Shown here piece after piece: positions 34,712 through 44,843 of a stretch of 64,000 nucleotides of DNA. The notes beneath the pieces are model-generated. The model was not told the DNA's origin. It did not search any database and worked only from the letters and a program-made list of their open reading frames with translations. The translations under genes and the position numbers were made by a program. The first letter of the stretch is position 1; each line of letters begins with the position of its first letter. The stretch lies in the NCBI RefSeq assembly GCF_003049575.1, contig NZ_PYWI01000002.1, forward strand, positions 248,001 to 312,000. Reading direction: 5' to 3'. The DNA comes from Lysinibacillus parviboronicapiens. GTDB taxonomy: Bacteria > Bacillota > Bacilli > Bacillales_A > Planococcaceae.

Positions 34712-37700
34712 ATGACAACAGGTGATGTAGGTAATTTAAGGGTTAAATTGTCGCTAGATAATGCACAGTTTGAGCGTTCAGTCGCAAGTATGAACAGGAC
34801 ACTCCAAGCGATGGGGCAAGAAATACGAGGTTTACAAAATCGAGGGCGCGAATGGGGTTCTAGCATTGACGGATTGCGTCAAAAGCAAGAAGCGTATAGT
34901 CGTCTGCTTGAAGGTCAACAAACTAAAGTACGGCGTTTATCTCAAGAATATGAAAAGGCTAAACAACAGTATGGAGAAAATTCAGTGCAAGCTGAACGAT
35001 TGGCTGTACAGCTTAACAGAGCTTCAGCAGAAATGGACCGTACACAAAGGGAACTAAATGAGACCACTGCTGAATTAGATCGACTAGAACGTGAATTAGC
35101 CCAATCACAAACTGCTTGGGGGAAATTTGGAGCTACTGCAACTGCTGCAGGTGAAAATCTAAAAGCAGTTGGCGACAAAATGACTAGCATTGGCAAAGAC
35201 ATGTCTATGAAAATTACAGCACCACTTACTGCTTTAGGGGCAGTCATTGTAAAGGTTGGTATGGATTTCGACAGTCAAATGTCCAAGGTTGCTGCTGTAA
35301 GTGGTGCTACAGGTGCTGAATTTGATGCCTTGCGTGCTAAAGCACAGGAGCTTGGAGCATCCACTAAATTTACAGCTACACAAGCAGCTGAGGGATTTGA
35401 ATATCTAGCATTAGCTGGATATAAAACAGAGCAACAATTAGCTGCTATTGACGGTTTGTTATCATTAGCGGCAGCGGCAAACATGGACTTAGGTCAAGCC
35501 GCTGATATTACAACAGACATTATGTCAGCATTTGGACTAGAAGCGTCTAAAGCTGGGCACGCAGCGGACGTATTTGCTTATGCACAGGCGAATGCGAATA
35601 CCAACGTTGAACAGATTGGTGAAGCAATGAAGTATGCAGCACCAATGGCAAATCAAATGGGGTGGAGTTTAGAAGAAACGACAGCGGCTATGATGAAATT
35701 GGCTGACAATGGGCTAAAAGGGTCTATCGCTGGTCAAGCGTTTGCTTCGTCTTTAGGACGGTTGGCTAAACCAACAAAACAAATGCGCAAAACAATGGAA
35801 GAGTTAAACATTGAGTTTTTTGATGCAGAAGGCAATATGAAATCATTACCTGATATTGTTGCGCACCTAGAAGATAGATTTGATGGATTGACGATGAAAC
35901 AAAAATCGGCGGCTATTACCACATTATTTGGTGCAGAAGCATATAAGCATTGGGCAATACTCCTAGAATCAGGGAGCAGTATATTGAATACTCATACAAA
36001 AGCGTTAGAAAATGCAGATGGTACTGCTAAAAATATGGCGGATACAATGGTTGATAACTTAGGCGGGTCATTGTTGATGCTAAAATCAGCTGTGGAAGGC
36101 TTAATGATTCAATTTAGTGATTTAATCAAAAATGACTTAAAGGCATTTGCGGAATGGTTAACAAAAATTACTGATAAGTTTTCTGAATTAGACGAGGGTA
36201 CAAAAAAGGTAATTTTGATTGTTGGTGCTTTAACTGCGGCTATTGGTCCATTGCTTGTAATTGGTGGTGTTTTAATTTCTTTAATCGGTTCCATCGTATC
36301 TACTTTGGGAGCTGCGTCTACAGCTATTGCAGGAGCCGGAGGGGCATCCGCTGTATTAGGTTCTGCTTTTGCAGCATTGACTGGACCAATTGGATTGACT
36401 GTTGCAGCTATAGGCGGTTTAACAATTGGCACTATCGCATTTGCGAAACACATGAGCAATGATGCATTACCAAGTGTTGAGAGGTTCGGAAAAGGTGTTT
36501 CGGAATCCACTAAAGAAGCTCTAAATGGATTCTTTGATTTAAGCGAAAGTGCTTCACAATCAGTTACAAACATGTATGTGACTTCCACAAAAGTAACAAG
36601 CGAGATGGCCGCCGAACTTACTTCAAAGTTTGACCAAATGAATACTCAAATTGTGGAGGGCATGAAGAAACGTAATACTGAACAATTGTCTGATTTACAA
36701 GCGTTTTTTATGAATTCATCAGCTTTATCATCTGAGGAAGAAGAAAAAATAATTGTTAATACTCAAAAACGCCATGAAAGAGAACTACAAGAACAAAACA
36801 CTATGAATGAACGGGTAAAGGCAATTACTCAAAAGGCTTTAGATGAAAAACGAGAATTGACAGAGCGCGAGCAAGAAGTCATCAATAATTATAATGAAGG
36901 AATGAAAGAGAATGCGATTAGAGTGTTTAGCGAAAGCGAACTAAAGCAAAAAGTAATACTCGAACGCATGAAAGAGAATGCATCCATTATATCTGCTGAG
37001 CAAGCCGCTGAAGTGATAAAGAATGCTGTTAAGCAGAAAGATGAAGTTATCAAAGAAGCAAATGAAACCTACGAAAAGCGTAAAGCTCAAATTACCCAGA
37101 TGCGTGATGAAACAGGAGTTATTTCAACTGAACAAGCTGATAAGATGATTGCTGAAGCTACAAAGGCAAAAGACCAAACTATTTTCTTAGCTGAAGAACA
37201 ACATCAGAAGATTGTAGAAACGGCCCAAAAACAAGCTGATGAACACGTAGAAAAAGTGAATTGGGAAACTGGTGAAATTTTATCTAAGTGGGAAGTATTC
37301 AAAAATAAACACTCTGAAATATTCGATAAAATCGAAGAATATTACACAAAAGTAACAGATTCTTTAAAAGAAATAACATCCACTGCCTATGATTTCATAA
37401 AAACAACAGTAGATGAAAAGTTAAGTGGTGTTGTGGACTTTGTAAAAGAACAACTTGATAAACTAAAAGAATTTTGGGACGAAAACGGAGAAGCAATATT
37501 TACTTTAGTCAAAGGCCATTTTGATAATATTAAAGGTAATATAGAATTGGTCATGGGCATTATCAAAGGATATTTTGAGATTGTTTGGCCAATCATTTCA
37601 GGTATTGTAAAAATTGCTTGGAACGCTATAAAATTTACAATAGGTACTACACTAGATATAATTTTAGGCGTTATCCAAACTATCATGAAATTAATCCAAG

Positions 37701-39580
37701 GCGACTGGGAAGGTGCTTGGGAAACGATTAAGGGAATTGCTGAAAAAATATGGGGTAATATCGTATCTTTCTTTGAAGGTGTAAATTTAGTTGATATTGG
37801 TAGGGATATCGTCCAAGGCTTAATAAATGGTATGGGTGAAATGGTTAAGGCTGTAGGTGACAAAGCCGAAGAACTAGGTAACAAAGTAATTACTTCTGTT
37901 TCAAATGTCTTACAGCGTAAATCACCATCCCGTGTAATGATTGCGATTGGTAAAGATGTCGGTGAAGGTCTAGCTATCGGTATTGAGGACAAGAACGACC
38001 GAGTATCAGACGTCATGAAGGATTTAGGAAATAATCTAATTGACATTACAGATCACTTTAAATCTGAAGAAAAGAAAATCACTGATAAAGCTAATGCTGA
38101 AATTGAAAAGATTGAAAAACGGTCTAAGGAAGATATTGATAAAATCCAACGTACTGCTGCATCTAAAAAGCGTAAAACAACTCAGGATGAAAACGTTAAA
38201 ATCCAACGAATTCAAGAGGATGCCGCTAAAAAAATAGCTGAGATTGAAAAGAAGGCTACAAAAGAATCAGTAAATTCACTTACTAAAGTTCAACAGGAAA
38301 AGCTGAAAGAGATTAAATTGTTTATTGATGATAAAAAATCTTTAGGCGAATTAAGCCTAGAAGAAGAAGCGAAAATTTGGGAGCAATCAATAGATCAATT
38401 TGATTTGTATTCAAAAGAACGCGTGACAGCTCAAAAAGCCTATAAAAAAGCTGTGGAAGACCTTAACAAAAAAGATTTAGAGGATATTAAACAATATATA
38501 GCTGATAAAAAATCCTCAGAGGAACTGTCACTTGTTGAAGAAGCGAAAATTTGGGAAAGAACGATCGGTCTATTTGAAGAAGGTAGTAAAGAACGTATTG
38601 AGGCACAGAAGGCATATCAAAAAGCAGTCGAAGCAGTGAACAAAGAAATCGTATCAATTAATAAAGATTTCCAAGGTCAAATGAAAACAATTTCAGATGA
38701 TTTAGCAAAACAAGAAGAACAGCTAAATAAAGCTTACGAAGATGCATTTAGTAAGCGTGTATCTAGTTTAATGTCCTTTGCTGGTACATTCGACGCCTTT
38801 AAGGTTGAATTAAACCGTACAGGCCTTGAATTAATGGATAATCTGAAATCTCAAGTTGATGGCTTTAAGCAATGGCAAGATGAATTTGCGAAGTTATCAG
38901 AACGTAAAATCGATGCTGATTTACTAAATGAATTATCAGGGTTAGGTGTTAAAGCTCTACCAGAGTTGGTTGCACTTAATACCATGACAGATGAACAACT
39001 ATCTAAGTACAGTGAGCTGTATCGAGAAAAATCACAATTAGCTCGCGAACAAACTGAAAAAGAATTAGTTGGTATGCGTGAAGATGCAGACAATCAAATC
39101 CAAAAGTTACGTGAAGCAGCTAATGAAAAGTTGAACCTTATCCAGCAAGAATGGGATAAGGCTATTCGCAATTTAACGCGAACTACAGCTAGTGAACTAT
39201 CATCCCTACAACAGATAGGTATTGATGCAGGACAAGGTTTGTTAAATGGCTTAGAAAGTATGCACAAACCACTTATTGATAAGGCAACTGAAATAGCTAA
39301 TAGTATAAGAGACGCAATGCAAGGCGCGCTAGACATTCATTCTCCATCACGTGTAATGCGTGGCTTTGGAGTAAATATCGCTGAGGGATTAATACAAGGA
39401 ATGAACAGCATGATTGCAGAAGTAGAACAGTCTTCCACAGGGTTAGCTAGTGCAGTTGTGGGTGGACAAACCTCTTACGATTACTCTAAACAATTAAATC
39501 AAAAGGTTAACATCTATACACAAGATAGTGGATCACGAGAAATGGAACGAGCATTTAGACGTATGGCATTTGGATTCTAG
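34712..39580 (+). CDS. Tail tape measure protein (1622 aa)
   Basis: Sets tail length and is ejected during infection. N-terminal coiled coil (about 20-140), TP901-type core (about 150-450: MDFDSQMSKVAAVSGATGAE, ANTNVEQIGEAMKYAAPMAN), membrane-active hydrophobic stretches about 500-580, long Lys/Glu coiled coils, a second hydrophobic zone near 930-1010, and two SPSRVM motifs near 1070 and 1543. At about 3 A per residue of tail the length predicts a tail near 240 nm, a general rule of thumb. Four TGTGGARGRC copies lie inside. Confidence 0.96.
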   Translation: MTTGDVGNLRVKLSLDNAQFERSVASMNRTLQAMGQEIRGLQNRGREWGSSIDGLRQKQEAYSRLLEGQQTKVRRLSQEYEKAKQQYGENSVQAERLAVQLNRASAEMDRTQRELNETTAELDRLERELAQSQTAWGKFGATATAAGENLKAVGDKMTSIGKDMSMKITAPLTALGAVIVKVGMDFDSQMSKVAAVSGATGAEFDALRAKAQELGASTKFTATQAAEGFEYLALAGYKTEQQLAAIDGLLSLAAAANMDLGQAADITTDIMSAFGLEASKAGHAADVFAYAQANANTNVEQIGEAMKYAAPMANQMGWSLEETTAAMMKLADNGLKGSIAGQAFASSLGRLAKPTKQMRKTMEELNIEFFDAEGNMKSLPDIVAHLEDRFDGLTMKQKSAAITTLFGAEAYKHWAILLESGSSILNTHTKALENADGTAKNMADTMVDNLGGSLLMLKSAVEGLMIQFSDLIKNDLKAFAEWLTKITDKFSELDEGTKKVILIVGALTAAIGPLLVIGGVLISLIGSIVSTLGAASTAIAGAGGASAVLGSAFAALTGPIGLTVAAIGGLTIGTIAFAKHMSNDALPSVERFGKGVSESTKEALNGFFDLSESASQSVTNMYVTSTKVTSEMAAELTSKFDQMNTQIVEGMKKRNTEQLSDLQAFFMNSSALSSEEEEKIIVNTQKRHERELQEQNTMNERVKAITQKALDEKRELTEREQEVINNYNEGMKENAIRVFSESELKQKVILERMKENASIISAEQAAEVIKNAVKQKDEVIKEANETYEKRKAQITQMRDETGVISTEQADKMIAEATKAKDQTIFLAEEQHQKIVETAQKQADEHVEKVNWETGEILSKWEVFKNKHSEIFDKIEEYYTKVTDSLKEITSTAYDFIKTTVDEKLSGVVDFVKEQLDKLKEFWDENGEAIFTLVKGHFDNIKGNIELVMGIIKGYFEIVWPIISGIVKIAWNAIKFTIGTTLDIILGVIQTIMKLIQGDWEGAWETIKGIAEKIWGNIVSFFEGVNLVDIGRDIVQGLINGMGEMVKAVGDKAEELGNKVITSVSNVLQRKSPSRVMIAIGKDVGEGLAIGIEDKNDRVSDVMKDLGNNLIDITDHFKSEEKKITDKANAEIEKIEKRSKEDIDKIQRTAASKKRKTTQDENVKIQRIQEDAAKKIAEIEKKATKESVNSLTKVQQEKLKEIKLFIDDKKSLGELSLEEEAKIWEQSIDQFDLYSKERVTAQKAYKKAVEDLNKKDLEDIKQYIADKKSSEELSLVEEAKIWERTIGLFEEGSKERIEAQKAYQKAVEAVNKEIVSINKDFQGQMKTISDDLAKQEEQLNKAYEDAFSKRVSSLMSFAGTFDAFKVELNRTGLELMDNLKSQVDGFKQWQDEFAKLSERKIDADLLNELSGLGVKALPELVALNTMTDEQLSKYSELYREKSQLAREQTEKELVGMREDADNQIQKLREAANEKLNLIQQEWDKAIRNLTRTTASELSSLQQIGIDAGQGLLNGLESMHKPLIDKATEIANSIRDAMQGALDIHSPSRVMRGFGVNIAEGLIQGMNSMIAEVEQSSTGLASAVVGGQTSYDYSKQLNQKVNIYTQDSGSREMERAFRRMAFGF

Positions 39581-39591
39581 GAGGTGACGGT

Positions 39592-40479
39592 TTGAATATA
39601 AAAGAATTAAAGATCACTAACAGTCGTGACGATTCGATAACATTCGGTCGTCACTTTTTCTTGATGGAAGACTTTCAGGTTAGTGGTTTAAAAGCAAATG
39701 TAAACACCTCTACATTTACAAGTGACGGAGCGCATTATCAATCAACTGTGCTTAATGTTAGAGAATTAGATATTCCTTTCTACATTAAACGCGATGGAAA
39801 TGAAGCATGGTGGATTGAAGAAAAACGTCACGAGATGTATACGGTATGTAATCCTAAACACAATCCAATAAGGCTAGACTTCACTACGAAAGCTGGACAG
39901 GAATTTTATTTGTATGCCAATGCAGAGATGGCGCCCATATATAACACAGGCTTTGAACATGACAATAAAAAGTGGCTAAAGGGGCTACTACAATTTATTG
40001 CTACTGATCCATTTATTTATGAGAAAGATGATTACTTTGCTGAAATTGGTCTATGGAATCCAGCATTTGAATTTGTCCTAGAAATACCAGAAGGAGGAAT
40101 TGAAATGGGATATCGTACGCCTTCCACAATAATTAATGTGGAGAACACTGGGCAAGAAGCTACTGGTATGATTATTAGGTTTAAGGCTACAGCTACGATA
40201 AAGAATCCTTCACTAATAAACGTAAACACATATGAGTCGTTGAAACTTAATACAACAATGCTTCCTGGTGATGAAATCTTTATCAACACTAATCGTGGTA
40301 AACGATCAATTATATTAAGCAGGAACAACGTTCAAACAAACGTTTTTAACGTCTTGGATTTGTCCTCCACATTCTTGCAGATTGAGGCAGGAGACAATTT
40401 ATTCAGGTACGAAGCTGAAGAAAACATTGATTTTTTAGAAGTATCGTTTAACTATCGCGCAAGAAGAATAGGGGTGTAG
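39592..40479 (+). CDS. Distal tail protein (Dit)
   Basis: 295 residues of the siphovirus Dit family (LYANAEMAPIYNTGFEHDNK region), the hub ring between tail tube and baseplate. The N-terminal half forms the hexameric belt; the C-terminal half is a galectin-like beta domain (TPSTIINVENTGQEATGMII). TTG start behind AGGAGGTGACGG. Confidence 0.88.
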   Translation: MNIKELKITNSRDDSITFGRHFFLMEDFQVSGLKANVNTSTFTSDGAHYQSTVLNVRELDIPFYIKRDGNEAWWIEEKRHEMYTVCNPKHNPIRLDFTTKAGQEFYLYANAEMAPIYNTGFEHDNKKWLKGLLQFIATDPFIYEKDDYFAEIGLWNPAFEFVLEIPEGGIEMGYRTPSTIINVENTGQEATGMIIRFKATATIKNPSLINVNTYESLKLNTTMLPGDEIFINTNRGKRSIILSRNNVQTNVFNVLDLSSTFLQIEAGDNLFRYEAEENIDFLEVSFNYRARRIGV

Positions 40480-40481
40480 TT

Positions 40482-41588
40482 ATGGTTGATTTGAATGTCT
40501 TTGATTTGAATTTCAATCGTATCGGTGAAATCAGCGAATACAAGAAGCTAATTCTCCAAAGGAACTACTATAAATTCAGCATGCTTACATTGGCTGTGCC
40601 AGGTACGCCTGAAATGATTGAGCTCCTAAAGATGAACAATATCATTACAACACAATCCAATCCGAACTATGGCTATATAATCACGCATTTTGATTACATC
40701 GATGCAAACGGAAGCGAGATTGAGGTCGTTGCCTATTCTCTCAATTTCTTTACTTCATGGCGAGTCATTGAAAGGCAGCAAAGGTACGAAGGAAATGTGG
40801 AGGACATAATTAAGTCTTTCATTTCTACAAACGCAATCGATACAACTCAGAATAAAGTAATACCAAATCTAAGACTTGCTACAAATACAGGTATAAACAT
40901 TGTGGATGACAGTACAAAAACAGGTGGTCCAGTTAGTGAACATTGTTTTGCGCTATGTCAAAAACATGAGATGAGCTTCGATATTTTAATGAATCACAAG
41001 GATAAAAAATATGAGGTATTCACATGGCAAGGTGATGATCACAGCATTACTCAAACAGCTTTACCACATGTGATTTTTAGTAAAGAGTTTGATAATGTCA
41101 TTAAACAAAACTATGTAAATAGCAATGTCGAAACGAAAACAACCGCAATTGTGGCTGGTGAGGGTGAAGGGGTCGACAGGAAGACTATAACTGTTAATGA
41201 CCATCTAAAAGGTTTTAATAGGCGAGAATTATATGTCGATGCTAGGGACTTACAAAGTAGTTATCTAGATGATAGCAATAACAACGTTACTTTAACTCCA
41301 GCGCAATACAACGAAACATTGCAATCAAGAGGTAATGAAAAGTTAGCGGAATATCAAGAAATCGAAACATACGAAAGTGAAATTGATATGTTTGCACAAT
41401 TCGAATATGGTGTCGATTATTCCCTTGGTAATGTGGTTAGTATCCGAAACGATGAGCTTAAAAAAGTAATGCACGCCAGAGTTGTATGCGCTGAATTAAC
41501 AGTAAACAGAGACGGCCAAGAATTACGTGTGGAATTTGGCTCAAATATTCCTACACTTAATGAAAAAATTAAAAGGGCGGTGAGATAG
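40482..41588 (+). CDS. Tail-associated protein, Gp37-like (ReqiPepy6 type)
   Basis: 368 residues beginning MVDLNVFDLNFNRIGEISEY, with LTLAVPGTPEMIELLKMNNI, a SFDILMNHKDKKYEVFTWQG core and FEYGVDYSLGNVVSI near the end, as in the Gp37-like baseplate hub family that closes the tail tip. It starts two bases after the dit stop. Confidence 0.88.
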   Translation: MVDLNVFDLNFNRIGEISEYKKLILQRNYYKFSMLTLAVPGTPEMIELLKMNNIITTQSNPNYGYIITHFDYIDANGSEIEVVAYSLNFFTSWRVIERQQRYEGNVEDIIKSFISTNAIDTTQNKVIPNLRLATNTGINIVDDSTKTGGPVSEHCFALCQKHEMSFDILMNHKDKKYEVFTWQGDDHSITQTALPHVIFSKEFDNVIKQNYVNSNVETKTTAIVAGEGEGVDRKTITVNDHLKGFNRRELYVDARDLQSSYLDDSNNNVTLTPAQYNETLQSRGNEKLAEYQEIETYESEIDMFAQFEYGVDYSLGNVVSIRNDELKKVMHARVVCAELTVNRDGQELRVEFGSNIPTLNEKIKRAVR

Positions 41589-41589
41589 A

Positions 41590-42450
41590 GTGGCAGTAAG
41601 AAGTGGTTTTTTTAACAGTGTAAATGGCGACCGTCGATATGATGCTGCATGGTTTGCAGAGTATTTTGCAACGTTTATAGGTGATGGCGTTTTTCCCAAT
41701 CCATCAAATGGTCTACAACTTGTGGAAGGCCCAGGGATGCGGACTACCATAAAAGCAGGTAAAGGTTGGATTAAGGGGTACTATGTCACAAATGACAGTG
41801 ATTATATCATTCAACATGATATAGCTGATGGTATCCTAAAGCGTATCGATCGTATTGTAATAAGACTGAATCATTTAAAACGACAAATAGAAATTGTATT
41901 AAAGAAGGGTTCTCAAGCATCAAGCCCAACTGCTCCAACAATACAACGTGATGCAGAGGCGTATGAATTAGTCCTAGCAGATATATTTATAAACGCAGGC
42001 ACTACTCAGATTACCCAAGCAAATATTACAGATCAACGATTAAATAATAGTCTGTGTGGCATTGTACATGGTGTTGTAAACCAAGTTGATACTACATCTA
42101 TATTTAATCAATACCAATCATGGTTTAACAATTATAGTGTGACAAAAGCCAATGAATTTTCGGCATGGCAGAATAATGTTACAACAGCTTTAGAGGCTTG
42201 GATTGATGGACAAGAGGCTGATTTTAATGCTTGGATGGCAGCAGAAAAAGGACTGTTTTACGATTGGTTCGCAACAATAAAAGACATATTGGATACAAAC
42301 GCAGCAGGAAACTTATATCAATTGATTGAGGACCATAAAGCCGCACCATTTCCACACTTTACAGTAGATAAAGTGCATAAATGGGGATTCAACTACAACA
42401 GCAATTTAAAGTGTGCACAAATTATTTTTGAGGTGGTGGTCGAAGAATGA
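41590..42450 (+). CDS. Baseplate upper / receptor-module protein
   Basis: 286 residues. The RSGFFNSVNGDRRYDAAWFA start, GMRTTIKAGKGWIKGYYVTN and LKRIDRIVIRLN are typical of BppU-like N-terminal domains that attach receptor-binding parts to the baseplate. The C-terminal helices (about 175-245) resemble a trimeric stalk. GTG start one base after the hub gene. Confidence 0.83.
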   Translation: MAVRSGFFNSVNGDRRYDAAWFAEYFATFIGDGVFPNPSNGLQLVEGPGMRTTIKAGKGWIKGYYVTNDSDYIIQHDIADGILKRIDRIVIRLNHLKRQIEIVLKKGSQASSPTAPTIQRDAEAYELVLADIFINAGTTQITQANITDQRLNNSLCGIVHGVVNQVDTTSIFNQYQSWFNNYSVTKANEFSAWQNNVTTALEAWIDGQEADFNAWMAAEKGLFYDWFATIKDILDTNAAGNLYQLIEDHKAAPFPHFTVDKVHKWGFNYNSNLKCAQIIFEVVVEE

Positions 42451-43052
42451 CTAAAATAATGCAAATACCGATGAATATAGCATCTTATGAGCAAGCAGAA
42501 GAAATAAAAACAAAAGTAAACAACATAAATACTTCAATGGCGACAGTAGGAAAAAAACTAAGAAGTAAAGTTTACACAGCTAACGGAACTTTTGTTGTTC
42601 CCGCAGGAGTTACCGAAGTGTATTTAACAGGAGGTGGCGCAGGAGGTGGTGGTGCTAAAGATGGCAACCCTGGCGGTTCAGGTGGACCCACATCATTCGG
42701 CTCTTTATTAACAATCCCAGGTGGGGGTGGTGCAGGTAGTGGTGGTGGTTCTTTGCCTGGGGGACCAGGGGGTGGTCAAGGTGGTTACCCGGTTTCCAAT
42801 GCAGGTGGAATCGGGGGTTCAAGTGGATGGTACAAGGGTGGAGAATCTCGTGCTATAGCTCCTTATTGTTGCGGTGGAGGTGGTTCTACAACAGGTTGGG
42901 GCGGTGGAGGTGGTCATTTTGTAATTGACTACCCAGTTGCTGTTACTCCCGGTAATTCAATTCTTGTAACAATAGGAGTAGGCGGTACAGGTGGCGCGAT
43001 GGGTGGCGCTCCAGGAGGAAGTGGAATATTAACCGTAAAATGGTGGGAATAA
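42447..43052 (+). CDS. Gly-rich tail tip / receptor-binding protein
   Basis: 201 residues. A short helical base (1-40) is followed by the VYTANGTFVVPAGVTEVYLT strand pair and then a long poly-Gly domain (about 62-195) of GGGG/GGSGG blocks, like polyglycine tip sandwiches of T2/T6-type adhesins and gly-rich phage tails. It probably contacts the host wall. The local G+C jump is caused by the glycine codons. Overlaps the preceding stop. Confidence 0.8.
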   Translation: MTKIMQIPMNIASYEQAEEIKTKVNNINTSMATVGKKLRSKVYTANGTFVVPAGVTEVYLTGGGAGGGGAKDGNPGGSGGPTSFGSLLTIPGGGGAGSGGGSLPGGPGGGQGGYPVSNAGGIGGSSGWYKGGESRAIAPYCCGGGGSTTGWGGGGGHFVIDYPVAVTPGNSILVTIGVGGTGGAMGGAPGGSGILTVKWWE

Positions 43053-43064
43053 AGGAGTGATAGT

Positions 43065-43331
43065 ATGCGATTTGCACAGATTTTATATGATAAAGCACAT
43101 TGGATTTTTGAAGCAGATGAAAAGCCTGAATTTGCACCAAACATTGTCTTAGTTGAAATAACAGGACGTGATGATATTCAAGAAGGTTGGGATTATAACA
43201 AGGAAACAGGTGAATTTACAGCGCCAGTCATACTTGAACCAACACCAACGGAACCGCAAATAGATGAAATACAAGCTAAGATTTTAGTCAATACAGAAAC
43301 GCTTATTTCTATGAAAGAGATGGAGGTATAA
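43065..43331 (+). CDS. Small tail protein (88 aa), XkdW-like
   Basis: MRFAQILYDKAHWIFEADEK with a Pro/Glu linker and a C-terminal helix. Proteins of this layout follow the receptor module in many Bacillus phages (XkdW-like). Specific role unknown. Confidence 0.65.
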   Translation: MRFAQILYDKAHWIFEADEKPEFAPNIVLVEITGRDDIQEGWDYNKETGEFTAPVILEPTPTEPQIDEIQAKILVNTETLISMKEMEV

Positions 43332-43333
43332 GC

Positions 43334-43510
43334 ATGAACAACCTTACTTATCGGGCTTGCAAAAAGTTGGCAGAACGAGACAATATGACAGAAACACAAA
43401 AGAATGAGTTGCTATCAAGCATGGATTTATTCGTTTTAACGAAGCGTATCACCCAAGACGAATATAAAGAGTTATGTACAATAATGGACGAACAGAAGAC
43501 GCAGGCATAA
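43334..43510 (+). CDS. Small helical protein (58 aa)
   Basis: MNNLTYRACKKLAERDNMTE, all helix. It starts two bases after the previous gene with GGAGGTATAAGC. The position is that of XkdX-like small proteins before the lysis genes. Function unknown. Confidence 0.6.
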   Translation: MNNLTYRACKKLAERDNMTETQKNELLSSMDLFVLTKRITQDEYKELCTIMDEQKTQA

Positions 43511-43528
43511 GCCTAGCGTTATTTTTAT

Positions 43529-43556
43529 GCCTTCCACAGATTGTGGAGGGCTTTTA
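43529..43556 (+). terminator. Hairpin before lysis genes, made of two motif copies
   Basis: GCCTTCCACA-N3-TGTGGAGGGC forms a near-perfect 10-bp stem followed by TTTTATT. The arms are two inverted copies of the prophage-wide TGTGGARGRC motif. It could act as a weak terminator between tail and lysis genes. Confidence 0.65.
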
Positions 43557-43585
43557 TTATTCACAAAAAAAGGAGCGTGAGCTTT

Positions 43586-44047
43586 ATGGGAGGTATGGAT
43601 TTGCAGTATTTAGAAGTAGCACATTTATATTTATTTGGCGGAGTTAAATTTCTACACCTATTACTTTTATTAATGGGGCTAGACATTATAACAGGTCTTT
43701 TTAAGGCAACGAAAAATGGCAACTTATGGAGTCGTAAAAGTCTCTTTGGCTATGCGCGTAAATTGTTAGTCTTAATCGTAATTATCACAGCGAACATTGT
43801 TGACCAAGTATTAGCTTTAAACGGCACGTTAACATTTGCGACAGTGTTATTCTACATTGCTAATGAAGCTTTGTCCATAACTGAAAACATGGCTGAATTA
43901 GGTGTCCTAGTGCCAACAAATCTTGCTGAAAAGTTAAAGGTCATTGAAGGTGAGAAGGGACAAAAAGAAAGCTTTGGTACTGAAATTTTGGATGAATTAG
44001 CTGGGAAGAATGTTGATAGTGAATTGAAGGATGGTGAAAAGCGATGA
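43586..44047 (+). CDS. Holin (phage_holin_4 type)
   Basis: 153 residues. Three hydrophobic segments (KFLHLLLLLMGLDIITGLF, YARKLLVLIVIITANIVDQV, FATVLFYIANEALSITENM) as in the toxin-secretion/phage-lysis holin family. It opens the membrane for the endolysin. The internal ATG behind AAAAAGGAGCG is the start. Overlaps the endolysin start. Confidence 0.9.
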   Translation: MGGMDLQYLEVAHLYLFGGVKFLHLLLLLMGLDIITGLFKATKNGNLWSRKSLFGYARKLLVLIVIITANIVDQVLALNGTLTFATVLFYIANEALSITENMAELGVLVPTNLAEKLKVIEGEKGQKESFGTEILDELAGKNVDSELKDGEKR

Positions 44048-44568
44048 CAAGTGTAACGACAACATGCAGAGACTTAGCCGAACTATTAACTGCTGCACAA
44101 ACAGCCTGTCGATTGCTATTTCAGGAGTGCTACAAGGCAGGTATTAAGAACATCTTCATTACAGAAACATATCGCTCACAAGAACGGCAAAAGTATCTAT
44201 ATGCTCAAGGTCGTACTAGACCAGGGCAGATTGTTACCTGGACTCTAGACAGTAATCATAAATCACGTTTAGCGTGGGACATTGCTGTAGGCCCTCCACA
44301 ATCTTTATACGATGTGACTATTTTAAATAAAGTCGGTGCCATTGCTAAAAAATTAGGCATCGAGTGGGGAGGTACTTGGACTAACGCTATTGACCGACCA
44401 CACTTTGAAGTTAAATCAAATTGGGTCATGCCTAAAGGCTACAAATTGGAAGGACAAGTAATTGTACCAAGTAACAGCAAAATGAAAGTTCAATTAATTG
44501 TGGAAGACAAAAAGGAGGAAGTTAAAGTGACAAATTGGAATCCAGGTTCACCAGCTATGAAAACTTAA
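44044..44568 (+). CDS. Endolysin, M15-type peptidase, truncated by in-frame stop
   Basis: 174 residues. The catalytic domain resembles Ply500-type L-alanoyl-D-glutamate peptidases: ITETYRSQERQKYLY, HKSRLAWDIAV with the His/Asp zinc ligands, WGGTW and DRPHFE. The usual SG before LAWD is SR here. After the linker EDKKEEVKV the C-terminal domain starts at NWNPGSPAMKT and is cut by TAA, yet the same frame continues for another 45 sensible codons. It lies four bases inside the holin end, the normal lysis cassette. Confidence 0.88.
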   Translation: MTSVTTTCRDLAELLTAAQTACRLLFQECYKAGIKNIFITETYRSQERQKYLYAQGRTRPGQIVTWTLDSNHKSRLAWDIAVGPPQSLYDVTILNKVGAIAKKLGIEWGGTWTNAIDRPHFEVKSNWVMPKGYKLEGQVIVPSNSKMKVQLIVEDKKEEVKVTNWNPGSPAMKT

Positions 44569-44706
44569 ACAGAAAACTTTATTGCACAGGCGGTGAAGGA
44601 TGGGATTATTCAGGAATCGCATTTGAAGGATTTACAGAATGGTACTATGACAAGCGACAGATTGTTAGGTTTATATATTACGATTCAGCAAAGACGTAGT
44701 AAATAA
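44569..44706 (+). pseudogene. Separated C-terminus of the endolysin
   Basis: Directly after the TAA, in the same frame, 45 codons read TENFIAQAVKDGIIQESHLK and on to GLYITIQQRRSK, the small helical end that follows NWNPGSPA in related endolysins. There is no start or ribosome site of its own. One base change at the TAA would restore a 220-residue enzyme. Confidence 0.82.
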
Positions 44707-44843
44707 AAACAATTAAACAATAACCTATTTGTATTAGATGAAAAAATTGTTGAATTTTGTAATAAAATACATGATAATTATACCTGTTGTATTATTTTTT
44801 TAACAGGATAATAAACCTATTAATATTGATTTGGAGGATTACT

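Noticed and set aside
36109-38046. Long open frames on the minus strand inside the tape measure gene
   Set aside because: Antisense shadows of a strongly supported 1622-residue protein; no ribosome sites and no recognisable motifs.
42447-43052. Gly-rich tail tip as target of a diversity-generating retroelement
   Set aside because: No reverse transcriptase gene and no template repeat anywhere in the window; the glycine codons alone explain the repetitive look.
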